Source: Vibrio ezurae NBRC 102218 (lineage in GTDB: Bacteria; Pseudomonadota; Gammaproteobacteria; Enterobacterales; Vibrionaceae). From it: a DNA stretch of 64,000 nt. The stretch spans positions 62,001-126,000 of the forward strand of contig NZ_BATM01000021.1 in the NCBI RefSeq assembly GCF_000467185.1. The letters are read 5' to 3'. The first letter of the stretch is position 1. Every line of letters starts with the position of its first letter. The position numbers were made by a program, and so were the translations under genes. The notes under the pieces were generated by a model. That model saw only the letters and a program-made list of their open reading frames with translations. It searched no databases and was not told the DNA's origin. Shown in pieces: positions 36,754-44,094 of the stretch.

Positions 36754-37539
36754 CTAATGTGCACTGCGCACTAGTCGTAATCCCATATCTGACATGGTGA
36801 TGGACTGACTGGCGAAGTCTCGTCGAAAGTTCTCCGATTGCTCAGCGCTATAGGCAAAACTGCCGCCGCGCACGGATTTATGGGCAAGTTTGATGTCAGT
36901 GTGTTGGGCGTTATTTGGGTTATCTTGTGGGGAGTTGCGGTAATAGGTTTCTTCAAAGGCATCTATAGTAAATTCGCCAACATTACCCGTCATATCATAC
37001 AGTCCGAGCTCGTTGGGCTTTTTCTGACCAACGCGGTGCGCTTGATTGTTGGCATTGCCTGCATGCCACGCCACCTCATCAATGTTGTTGGAACCGCTGT
37101 AAGTGTAACCTTTAGAATAATTGCCTCCCTTGGCAGCAAATTCCCATTCCGCTTCGGTAGGCAAGCGATAGTTTTGCCCAGTCACTTCGTTTAAGCGCTG
37201 CACAAAAAAGTACGTTTGTTGCCAGCTCAAGTTGTTTACGGGTACTTGCGGGTCTTGGAAAAAACTTCGAGAGTGTCCCATCACTTCTTCAAACAAAGCC
37301 TGAGTCACTTCATATTTGGCGATATAAAAGCTATTCACTCGCACGGTATGCGCCGGCTTTTCTGCTGCGTGTGCGGAAGGTGAGTCTGAGCCCATGACAA
37401 AGGTGCCACCTTCTACGAGCACCATATCTGCTTCTATTTGCGCGGTAAGAGGGTGAGGCTCTACAAGAGAACATCCTGTCATTGTTAACACTAGCGTCCA
37501 TGCTACGAGGGAGTAAGAGTTTTTCAAAGGCAGGTTCAT
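36754..37539 (-). CDS. SUMF1/FGE-fold lipoprotein lacking the catalytic cysteines
   Basis: A 261-residue lipoprotein (lipobox MTGC near residue 23) with the formylglycine-generating-enzyme fold: VEGGTFVMGS, KYEVTQALFEE, RLPTEAEWEFAAKGG, ELGLYDMTGNVGEF and SVRGGSFAYS. True FGEs need two cysteines after RGGS; here the mature protein has none, so it cannot oxidise sulfatase cysteines aerobically. It may be a binding or structural relative acting in the envelope. It is upstream of the phosphatase in the same direction (36-base gap) and divergent from the radical-SAM maturase. Confidence 0.85.
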   Translation of the reverse strand: MNLPLKNSYSLVAWTLVLTMTGCSLVEPHPLTAQIEADMVLVEGGTFVMGSDSPSAHAAEKPAHTVRVNSFYIAKYEVTQALFEEVMGHSRSFFQDPQVPVNNLSWQQTYFFVQRLNEVTGQNYRLPTEAEWEFAAKGGNYSKGYTYSGSNNIDEVAWHAGNANNQAHRVGQKKPNELGLYDMTGNVGEFTIDAFEETYYRNSPQDNPNNAQHTDIKLAHKSVRGGSFAYSAEQSENFRRDFASQSITMSDMGLRLVRSAH

Positions 37540-37623
37540 GCTTAGTCTCTTTAGAAATCAAAACATAAGCTTATCAAGGAGTGACTTTCCAAATGGTTAT
37601 AAGCGCAATAACAAGCCTTTTGT

Positions 37624-37638
37624 ATAACCAAAAGTTAA
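37624..37638. promoter_or_regulatory. Candidate LysR operator, copy 3 (maturase promoter)
   Basis: ATAAC-CAAAA-GTTAA, same 5-5-5 dyad and spacing as at 21580 and 21739, lying 39 bases upstream of the maturase ATG and 84 upstream of the divergent SUMF1-like gene. A reversed GTTAT...ATAAC pair also occurs at 37596-37612. Confidence 0.5.
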
Positions 37639-37677
37639 AATTATGCTGTTTTTGGCAATCAAAATAACGGTATCGAT

Positions 37678-39036
37678 ATGTTGTTGACTCAAGGCCCACA
37701 GTTTAATGGTCACCCTTCGAAAAGAATGCACGTCATGGCAAAGCCGATTGGCGCCGCGTGTAATATTGATTGTAATTATTGCTACTACCTAAGTAAGCAA
37801 GACCTTTTACAGTACAAAAAAGGTTGTTCACCACAGATGAGTGATGACGATCTTGAGTTGTATATCAAACACTATATTGAGGCGCAAAATACCCCTGAGA
37901 TCATTTTTTCATGGCAAGGGGGCGAGCCAACCTTATTGGGATTAGCCTATTTTGAAAAGATTGTTGAGTTGCAGAAAAAGTATCAGCCACAAGGCGTGAG
38001 TATTGCCAACGATCTGCAAACTAATGGCACCTTGTTAAACGCTAAGTGGTGTCAGTTTTTAAAAGAGAACAACTTTTTAGTGGGGCTAAGTATCGATGGC
38101 CCTGCGATGTACCACGACGCTTACCGCACCAATAGAGCAGGGCGCGGCACTCATAAACAAGTGATGGAAGCGGTAAAACTGCTGCATGAGTATGAGGTGC
38201 GTTTTGCCACACTCACTTGTATTAACAACCTAACCAGTCGTAATCCGCTAGAGGTGTACCGTTTTTTGCGCGACGAAGTGAAATCGCCGCAAATGCAGTT
38301 TATTCCAATTGTGGAACAAAAGACGTTTCGCGACACAGCGCCGCAAACTTGGGCGGCAAACGAACAACCTCGTCAAGGTGATAAACGCTTGATTCCGGGT
38401 GCAAAAAACTCGGTGATGGAATCATGGTGTGTATCAGATGAAGCGTGGGGTAATTTTTTGATTGCCGTATTTGATGAGTGGGCAACTCACGATATAGGCA
38501 CAGTGTTTGTGCAATATTTTGAAGCCTTTATCGAAACGTGGATGGGGCGCAAGAATCCGCTTTGTACCTTGAGTGAATTTTGTGGAAAGGGCTTAGCAAT
38601 GGAGCCAAATGGCGACGTATTTGCTTGCGATCACTATGTGTACCCTGAATATAAGATCGGTAACTTGCATACGGATAATTTAGATGAAATGGCGTTTTCT
38701 AGCCAGCAACAACGTTTTGGCTTTTCTAAAACTCGCAATTTAACCGAGCAGTGTAAGCAATGCGATTACCAGTTTGCTTGTTTTGGTGAGTGTCCTAAAA
38801 ACCGCTTTATCCGCACTCGTCAAGGTGAGCCCGGTCTTAACTATTTGTGTGCAGGTTGGCATAAGTTTTATAAGCATGCGGATCGCTCTTTAGCACATAT
38901 ATTGCGCGTGATGGGTTACCCAGTCGCGCACGGTAAATACAGTGATTCGGTAATGCGTCAAGCTATGGCATTGCAACAGCCAAAGCCGGTAAAGAACGAC
39001 ATGTTCAATAAAAACGTATTCGGGGCTAAGTTTTGA
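37678..39036 (+). CDS. Anaerobic sulfatase-maturing enzyme (radical SAM/SPASM)
   Basis: A 452-residue radical SAM enzyme that oxidises the sulfatase active-site Cys or Ser to formylglycine without oxygen. The SAM-binding cluster motif is CNIDCNYC (Cys28, Cys32, Cys35), followed by SWQGGEPTLLG and the C-terminal SPASM cysteines CTLSEFCGKG, ACDHY and CKQCDYQFACFGECPK. The protein is cytoplasmic, so it must act on the sulfatase before export. Start ATG 37678 lacks a strong ribosome site; an ATG at 37726 is possible. The following gene starts on its last base. Confidence 0.92.
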   Translation: MLLTQGPQFNGHPSKRMHVMAKPIGAACNIDCNYCYYLSKQDLLQYKKGCSPQMSDDDLELYIKHYIEAQNTPEIIFSWQGGEPTLLGLAYFEKIVELQKKYQPQGVSIANDLQTNGTLLNAKWCQFLKENNFLVGLSIDGPAMYHDAYRTNRAGRGTHKQVMEAVKLLHEYEVRFATLTCINNLTSRNPLEVYRFLRDEVKSPQMQFIPIVEQKTFRDTAPQTWAANEQPRQGDKRLIPGAKNSVMESWCVSDEAWGNFLIAVFDEWATHDIGTVFVQYFEAFIETWMGRKNPLCTLSEFCGKGLAMEPNGDVFACDHYVYPEYKIGNLHTDNLDEMAFSSQQQRFGFSKTRNLTEQCKQCDYQFACFGECPKNRFIRTRQGEPGLNYLCAGWHKFYKHADRSLAHILRVMGYPVAHGKYSDSVMRQAMALQQPKPVKNDMFNKNVFGAKF

Positions 39037-40085
39037 TGAATCGTAACTATCTCAATGTAGGTCCAATCGTTTTGTTACTGACTATGGCACTGAGTTTCTC
39101 AGTTAATGCCCGTTTAAGTGCTGGTGGAGAAATAGCGGATACAAGCCATAACCAAACTAGCCATCCGTCAGCTGAGCAGCTTTCGTATATTGCGCAAGAC
39201 AGAAATAACCCAATTGCAACACGCATCGATGCGCTACAACAACTGGCGCAGCACCCAAGCCAAAGTGCGCTTATTGCCGTGGCAAGAGGACTCAAAGATC
39301 CCTCGTATGAAATAAGAGAGGCATCGGTGAGCGCAACAGAGCCTTATCAGTTTGCGCATCGCTGGCGATTATTAGCGCCACTGATGAACGATTTGGTAGT
39401 GGATGTGCGAATGGCCGTGGCGCGCAATTTAGTGGTTGAATATAGCGAAATGAATACGCTACAAAAACAGCAGTTTGAGAGCGTATTTGACGAATGGATA
39501 GCAAGGCTTGAGCAAGCCTCCGACGAAGAGTCGTTAATTAGCATGGCGCTAGCGTATGTGCATGTTGAGCGCTATTCACAGGCGAGGCAGTTTTATTTTC
39601 AATTAACCGATCAATCACAGCACAATGTCGAAGCTTGGATTGGCATCGCCGAAACTTACCGCTTGGAGCACAATGATTTTCAGGCGTTAAATGTGTTGCA
39701 AGATGCCCTGCAAGCCAATCCGCAACAGCCGCAACTGTATTACTCTAAAGCATTGACTTTAGTACGGTTAGACAGAAAGCCCCAAGCGGCAAAGGCAATG
39801 GAAAAGGCCGCAACATTGGCGAAAACCAATGCGCATTACTGGTATGTAAATGGCATTTTGCACGAAGTGTTCAACCCTATAGCAGCGCAACAGTCCCTGC
39901 AAAAGGCGTACGACATTTCGCGTAACCCACAACATTTGTATGCGGTGTGCGATTTAAAAATTAGACACGCTGATGCTGGTGCAAAACAGTGTGTGCTAGA
40001 GCTAAAAAGCCTAGCACCCGATGACGTGAGGAATGCATTAATGCGTCGTATTGACCACGGGGATAATGATGTTGTTGCGTACTAA
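39036..40085 (+). CDS. Exported HEAT/TPR-repeat protein coupled to the maturase
   Basis: A 349-residue protein with a signal peptide ending at SVNA, then HEAT-like helices (IATRIDALQQLAQHPSQSAL, DPSYEIREASV, DVRMAVARNLV) and TPR units (VEAWIGIAETYRLEHNDFQA, QLYYSKALTLVRLDRKPQ). It shares one base with the maturase stop (TGATG), so both are made from one message. It is probably a periplasmic scaffold for sulfatase or Bat-complex partners. Its 3' end overlaps the convergent gene at 40038-40340 by 48 bases. Confidence 0.8.
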   Translation: MNRNYLNVGPIVLLLTMALSFSVNARLSAGGEIADTSHNQTSHPSAEQLSYIAQDRNNPIATRIDALQQLAQHPSQSALIAVARGLKDPSYEIREASVSATEPYQFAHRWRLLAPLMNDLVVDVRMAVARNLVVEYSEMNTLQKQQFESVFDEWIARLEQASDEESLISMALAYVHVERYSQARQFYFQLTDQSQHNVEAWIGIAETYRLEHNDFQALNVLQDALQANPQQPQLYYSKALTLVRLDRKPQAAKAMEKAATLAKTNAHYWYVNGILHEVFNPIAAQQSLQKAYDISRNPQHLYAVCDLKIRHADAGAKQCVLELKSLAPDDVRNALMRRIDHGDNDVVAY

Positions 40086-40340
40086 GGCACGTTTTACGTT
40101 TTTACACAGCTTGCCAAAGCGTCGAATATCATCAAAGTTTGGCGGCGTACCATCTGAGATGTAATGCTCCCAATACGAAAGCTCAGTATCCACTAGCTCC
40201 ATTAATTTCTTTGGACAACCGACGCAGTTGGTTCCCGTACCGCAGACAAAAGTCTCATCTTCATAAAGAGGCAATTCGATTTTGGCTTGCTCTATAAGGT
40301 TATGCATTGCGGTGAGTCTATCGGGTTTACGTTCGGTCAT
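40038..40340 (-). CDS. Vibrio-type small conserved protein with CxxC
   Basis: A 100-residue soluble protein beginning MTERKPDRLTAMHNLIEQAK. The cysteine cluster CGTGTNCVGCPKK (three Cys), then DTELSYWEH and FDDIRRFGKLCKNVKRALVRN, look like a conserved family that I recall from vibrios without an assigned function. A small metal or Fe-S site is possible. Its 3' end overlaps the HEAT/TPR gene on the other strand. Confidence 0.7.
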   Translation of the reverse strand: MTERKPDRLTAMHNLIEQAKIELPLYEDETFVCGTGTNCVGCPKKLMELVDTELSYWEHYISDGTPPNFDDIRRFGKLCKNVKRALVRNNIIIPVVNTTH

Positions 40341-40522
40341 GTCGCTGAGCCTTGAATTCTAATCGGGGATATAATAATACAAATAAATCTAGTGTGTATA
40401 GATCGTTTCATTATTAAGAAATGCCCAGATTTAAATAAACCTACTAGGTAGATACTTAGGGGAATGTCTACTTGTTTAAAGGAAATTGTGATGATGAAGT
40501 TGATAATGTTTTTGGGTGTTTT

Positions 40523-40654
40523 CGTAGTCAGTTTTTGGGTTTAGCAAACTGTTGCCCCAAAGCTTTGCTATTACAAACTTATGGATGGCCTGTCATTTGT
40601 AGTAATAGGAACGCAGGAAGCATTTTTCTCAATGCAAAATTCAAGACCTGACCT
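40523..40654 (-). repeat. MITE-like dispersed repeat, copy A (degenerate)
   Basis: Read on the minus strand it starts GGTCAGGTCTTGAATTTTGC and aligns with the + strand copy at 57993-58167 over about 110 bases, including CCTGCGT, CCTAT..AAATGA.AGG and TTGGGGCAA. The distal end is shorter than in copy B and its terminal repeat is degenerate. A tiny ORF (ATG 40491, MMKLIMFLGVFVVS) preceded by AAAGGAAA runs into its edge and may have been cut by insertion. 40341-40490 and 40655-40760 hold nothing else recognisable. Confidence 0.65.
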
Positions 40655-40760
40655 CATTTACTGTAATTCAGCAAAGTTTTTAACCGTGTAGTTTTTTACT
40701 TTGAGCAAATGAGATCGCGCTAAGTTACTTAGCTTGTATTTGTGCTTTTACATAAGTTAG

Positions 40761-41003
40761 TTACAGCGAATTCAGAAAGCTTTCGCCATCAACAGTGTTT
40801 CCATTACTCCAGTCTTCTTTAGCTGACTTAAAGCAGTGTTTTAGGTACTCAACTTTCATAGCTTCTAGCTCTTCAAAGTCACGAATGGACATGATAACGA
40901 CAGCATCTTTACTGTTTTTGCTGATTTTTATTGGCTCGCATTGTGCGTTTAGAAATAGCTCGCCGAAATTTCATTCGGCATCATTCGCAGTTAATGTACG
41001 CAT
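40761..41003 (-). pseudogene. Phd/YefM antitoxin broken by an in-frame TGA at codon 11
   Basis: The minus strand reads MRTLTANDAE, stop (TGA at 40971-40973), then NFGELFLNAQCEPIKISK, DAVVIMS and FEELEAM in the same frame to a TAA at 40761, 81 codons in all. This is a typical type II antitoxin of the Phd/YefM family (expected MRTLTANDAKRNFGEL). A single CGA-to-TGA change explains the stop. No toxin gene of the RelE/ParE/Doc kind follows; the downstream DNA holds repeat copy A. Confidence 0.8.
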
Positions 41004-41265
41004 GGTCAGTTCCCATTTGAGTTTACAGTTAGATTATAATGTACCGCATGAAATGTTTAATTTAATTAAATCGTGCGATTCGAGCGGAATTCAAGTTAAC
41101 AAAACTGTACATGAGGGGTCGATACAACAGAAATGAGGCTTTTATCCCTCAATAGACTCTAACTTCTTTGAAAACCGCCGCTACCCAACAAAAATTGCCT
41201 TCTGTCTTATTTAACTTATCAGTGGTTTGATAGAGTTATGATTCGATATGCAGGGAGGGTTTGAG

Positions 41266-41400
41266 ATGGGAACGATAATAGGATTGGTCATTTTAGCTGG
41301 GGTAGATTGGTATCTTGTTCGGAAAACAGGACTTCATATACCTCAACTAATTTCCAAAAAGTATGCCGAGTATTTACGTGGCAAAGAACATCACAAATAA
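41266..41400 (+). CDS. Small membrane protein, 44 residues (paralogue of 58276-58398)
   Basis: Starts MGTIIGLVILAGVDWYLV, one short membrane helix, then a basic amphipathic part with TGLHIPQLISKKYAEYLRG. GGAGGG is about nine bases upstream. A 40-residue gene on the opposite strand at 58398-58276 has the same layout and sequence (MGTIIGLLILAIIDVQL, SGLHLHQWIAKKYSDY), so this is a real small-protein family. Function unknown. Too short for most gene finders. Confidence 0.75.
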   Translation: MGTIIGLVILAGVDWYLVRKTGLHIPQLISKKYAEYLRGKEHHK

Positions 41401-41508
41401 GATGGTATTGATTACGTTCAAAATTCGCCAAAGTATGACTGCCAAACGTCATGTTGAGTAACGACACTTATATAGAAACTTAGAATATAAGTGTCGGAAT
41501 TTACTGAA

Positions 41509-41859
41509 TTAAACGACCGCTGAACCAAAACGGTTGTGTCCATCACTGCCTTTAAAAAAGCCAAGATAAATCAGCATTAATAGTGAACCAATCAAAGGCA
41601 CTAGGTTGACCAGCACCCACCAGCCTTTTTTATCGAGGTCGTGTAAGCGTCTTACTTGCGTTGCGATAGACCACCACACCATTAAGAGACTCACGATAAA
41701 TGTCAAAAACGCTCCAATCAGCGATACATTTTCCGGGCTTTGATGAGATAAATTACCATTGAGTGCAAGACGCATGCCTATGCTTACCACGAAACAGCTG
41801 ACGAACATAAACCAATACGTTTTGCGACTGGCACGTCCCTGAAATGAAAGCATGTCCAT
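41509..41859 (-). CDS. DUF805 membrane protein
   Basis: A 116-residue protein with the DUF805 pattern: FQGRASRKTYWFM at the N-terminus, four membrane helices, and RRLHDLDKKGWW before the last helices, ending FFKGSDGHNRFG. Role unknown. AGGGG before ATG 41859 supports this start; the upstream in-frame extension to 41904 does not. Confidence 0.88.
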   Translation of the reverse strand: MDMLSFQGRASRKTYWFMFVSCFVVSIGMRLALNGNLSHQSPENVSLIGAFLTFIVSLLMVWWSIATQVRRLHDLDKKGWWVLVNLVPLIGSLLMLIYLGFFKGSDGHNRFGSAVV

Positions 41860-42036
41860 AATTGACCCCTTTATTACGATAGCGTTGTATATTTGACTCA
41901 ACATAGCACATACCCAAGTATCTCTAAATACAAGAAGTTAAAGATCAAGAGATACGATTTGGTATGATGTGTTGAGTTGAGCTTAGAGGAATCACTTTTT
42001 TGTTATCAATTCCCTTAGCATCAAGCAATACTGTTC

Positions 42037-42459
42037 TTAAGGTTGTTGTTTGGTTGGAGCGAGTGCAATTTTTCGAATGCATACGTTTTGCGGCTGTTGA
42101 AAAGCAAATAATACACTGCGCGCCACATCATCGGTAGCAAGTACACCACTCATGTCTTCCCCACGCATCATAACCATCTTTGATCTCTTGAGACGAGGTA
42201 TGCGAAAGCTGCATCGTTTCTAGCGCGCTCAGTGCAATTGTGGTTCCTCGTACATTGGCCGCAGCCACTTCTTCACGAACATTTGCTGAGATGGCATGTA
42301 CGGCAAACTTTGTACCGCAATAAGCAGCATGACTAGGGAATTTTTCTGCCAGCGATGGAGCTGATATTAATGATAGTACCACTGTTTCTCGTGGTCATTG
42401 GCGCGAGTACCGATTGCATGCAGGTGAGCAGTTTTAATTGGCTGTCTGATATTTGTCAT
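42037..42459 (-). pseudogene. Remnant of a short-chain dehydrogenase with two frameshifts
   Basis: Pieces of one SDR lie in three frames. LLTCMQSVLAPMTTRNSGTI and NISSIAGRK come first; after an A-run shift, FPSHAAYCGTKFAVHAIS and NVREEVAAANVRGTTIA; after a second shift, GVLATDDVARSVLFAFQQPQ and IRKIALAPTKQQP to a TAA at 42037. The N-terminal half with the nucleotide-binding site is missing. Catalytic Tyr/Lys (YCGTK) remain but the gene cannot be expressed whole. Confidence 0.75.
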
Positions 42460-42551
42460 ATACATAACCCAATTTCAAATAAAGCCTGAGAGAGGGTGTT
42501 AATGCACAAATTTCCGCAATCTTATACTGCATCCCTCAATCAAGTTAGAAG

Positions 42552-42776
42552 GTGGTTATAGTCGTCTATGTTGAATGCCATCAATTTATCGGTGCTTCGT
42601 TCATTTGTGTTGGTGGCGTGCTTGGGGAAGAGCTTCTCGTACATGTGTTCTCTGATTGGCACATACCTAGCGTTGATTTTTCAATGACTTACCATAAAGA
42701 CAAATTTAGACCTGAGTGTTTGATTAAACTGATTGTATTTATTACTGATAAATTCAAACAGATGAGAAAAACATGA
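42552..42776 (+). pseudogene. C-terminal remnant of a LysR-family regulator
   Basis: The frame ends with GEELLVHVFSDWHIPSVDFS and ECLIKLIVFITDKF, resembling the last part of LysR effector domains. The DNA-binding half is absent. The neighbouring SDR remnant is divergent and also lacks its 5' half, so one deletion could have removed both starts and the promoter between them. Confidence 0.5.
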
Positions 42777-42802
42777 GCGGGGTTAATTTTTAAGGAAATT
42801 TA

Positions 42803-43357
42803 GTGAACAGTTATCAGATTTTGTACAAAGAAAAGATTATTTGGGCAGTCAATCTTAGCGGTGACAATGCGGTAGATCAGATAACGAGTTTAACTGAGCA
42901 AGGGTATAAAATATTCAGCCGAATAGTGCAAGCTGTTACGGAAAGTGACGCTATACGCCAATTTAATACGTTGCATAAACCGGCTAAAAATAGCGGTGAT
43001 GTGACGATGAGAAATATACTTTGCTATAGAACGAATAAATTACAGAGACTGCCTTTTCTTGCATATACGATAGCCAGTTATATCGTTACTTTAGTCAGTG
43101 TATTGTTGCTAACGTTAGTTGCGCACGAAAGTGATTTGGACTATTCAATGGTATTGCTAGTCCCTATATTTATTGGTTTGATATGGTTTATTAGTGGTTT
43201 ATCTATAGCGAGATGGAAAAATTGCGGTCATAAAACATGGCACTATATAGTATTGACACTTTGTTGTACGGTATTGGATTTTTATTTTCTCGGGGCAGCA
43301 AATACGTTATTGACGCTGTATATGTTGTTTAGACCGCAATCACATAAAGTGGCATAA
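42803..43357 (+). CDS. Hypothetical membrane protein, 184 residues
   Basis: A soluble N-terminal part of about 75 residues (AVNLSGDNAVDQITSLTEQG) precedes four hydrophobic segments with RWKNCGHKTWHYI between the second and third, loosely like DUF805 proteins. The start is GTG 42803 with AAGGAAA upstream. Lower GC than its neighbours suggests foreign origin. Function unknown. Confidence 0.6.
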   Translation: MNSYQILYKEKIIWAVNLSGDNAVDQITSLTEQGYKIFSRIVQAVTESDAIRQFNTLHKPAKNSGDVTMRNILCYRTNKLQRLPFLAYTIASYIVTLVSVLLLTLVAHESDLDYSMVLLVPIFIGLIWFISGLSIARWKNCGHKTWHYIVLTLCCTVLDFYFLGAANTLLTLYMLFRPQSHKVA

Positions 43358-43474
43358 CATCATTTAATTTAATAATGTTATGCCACTAGAAAATGAACAG
43401 GATTAGAGTTGAAAAGTAGATGATTTGTAGCGATTAAGTCGAGATTTAACGTAAAAGAAAAAACGTTATTGCTA

Positions 43475-43711
43475 CTAAGAGAGCAACATCTTATTAGACT
43501 TTAGCAGTCGAGTTAATTGTTCTGTTAGATTCATTCGTTTTGAGAGAGTTAATCGACCTGCATCATACAGCCTAACTAAAATACTAGTGTCTGTGGTTTC
43601 ACATCGATTTTCATAGCGTATCTCTTCTAGAAAAGCGTCCATTTTATATGGAGACAGTTTAAACCTTTCCATTTCACACTCTAGATCACAATCGTATATA
43701 ACTACTTCCAT
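43475..43711 (-). CDS. Small hypothetical protein, 78 residues
   Basis: A soluble, charged protein starting MEVVIYDCDLECEMERFKLS, with LTLSKRMNLTEQLTRLLKSN at the end, probably helical. A strong TAGGAGA ribosome site lies before ATG 43711, which is the main support. No family recognised. 43712-43962 is AT-rich without a visible gene. Confidence 0.55.
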   Translation of the reverse strand: MEVVIYDCDLECEMERFKLSPYKMDAFLEEIRYENRCETTDTSILVRLYDAGRLTLSKRMNLTEQLTRLLKSNKMLLS

Positions 43712-43962
43712 ACATGTTCTCCTAAGAGTTATTATTTTCGATGGGTCTATTATCCTTATTATATTATTTAATTAATCAGTGCTAAGTCACATAAGGTTTA
43801 CCAGTAACAATATGTGTGATTCCGATCAATAAATATGAGCCTGATGGCCATATATATGAGCTACAGCTCACTATGTTTCGAACGGGTAAAGTGTGGGGAA
43901 ATGCTCTATTTGTATGTAAAATACGATTATTTACGCTTTATTAAACATTAATTTACATGCAG

Positions 43963-43997
43963 ATGTGATACTTGATTTATATAATCAAGTATCACAT
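43963..43997. repeat. Perfect 15-bp inverted repeat with 5-base loop
   Basis: Arms ATGTGATACTTGATT (43963-43977) and AATCAAGTATCACAT (43983-43997) are exact inverses around TATAT. No T-run follows on either strand. A separate canonical terminator of fruA lies at 44046-44082, so this second structure is unexplained. Confidence 0.65.
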
Positions 43998-44045
43998 TAG
44001 TTAAATACGCATATGCGTTTGATGGTGTATGCAGGCGCGATAGTT

Positions 44046-44082
44046 AAAAGTTCAGGCTTTATAAGGTTAAGCCTGAACTTTT
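44046..44082. terminator. Terminator after fruA
   Basis: A perfect 14-bp stem AAAAGTTCAGGCTT/AAGCCTGAACTTTT with a 9-base loop, about 13 bases past the fruA stop, with A/T runs on both sides. Confidence 0.88.
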
Positions 44083-44094
44083 TTGTTTTATATA

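Noticed and set aside
40795..41136. 113-codon + strand ORF
   Set aside because: Antisense to the Phd/YefM antitoxin remnant; residue make-up (Ser-rich, no family) looks like a shadow frame, and the minus strand has clear homology.
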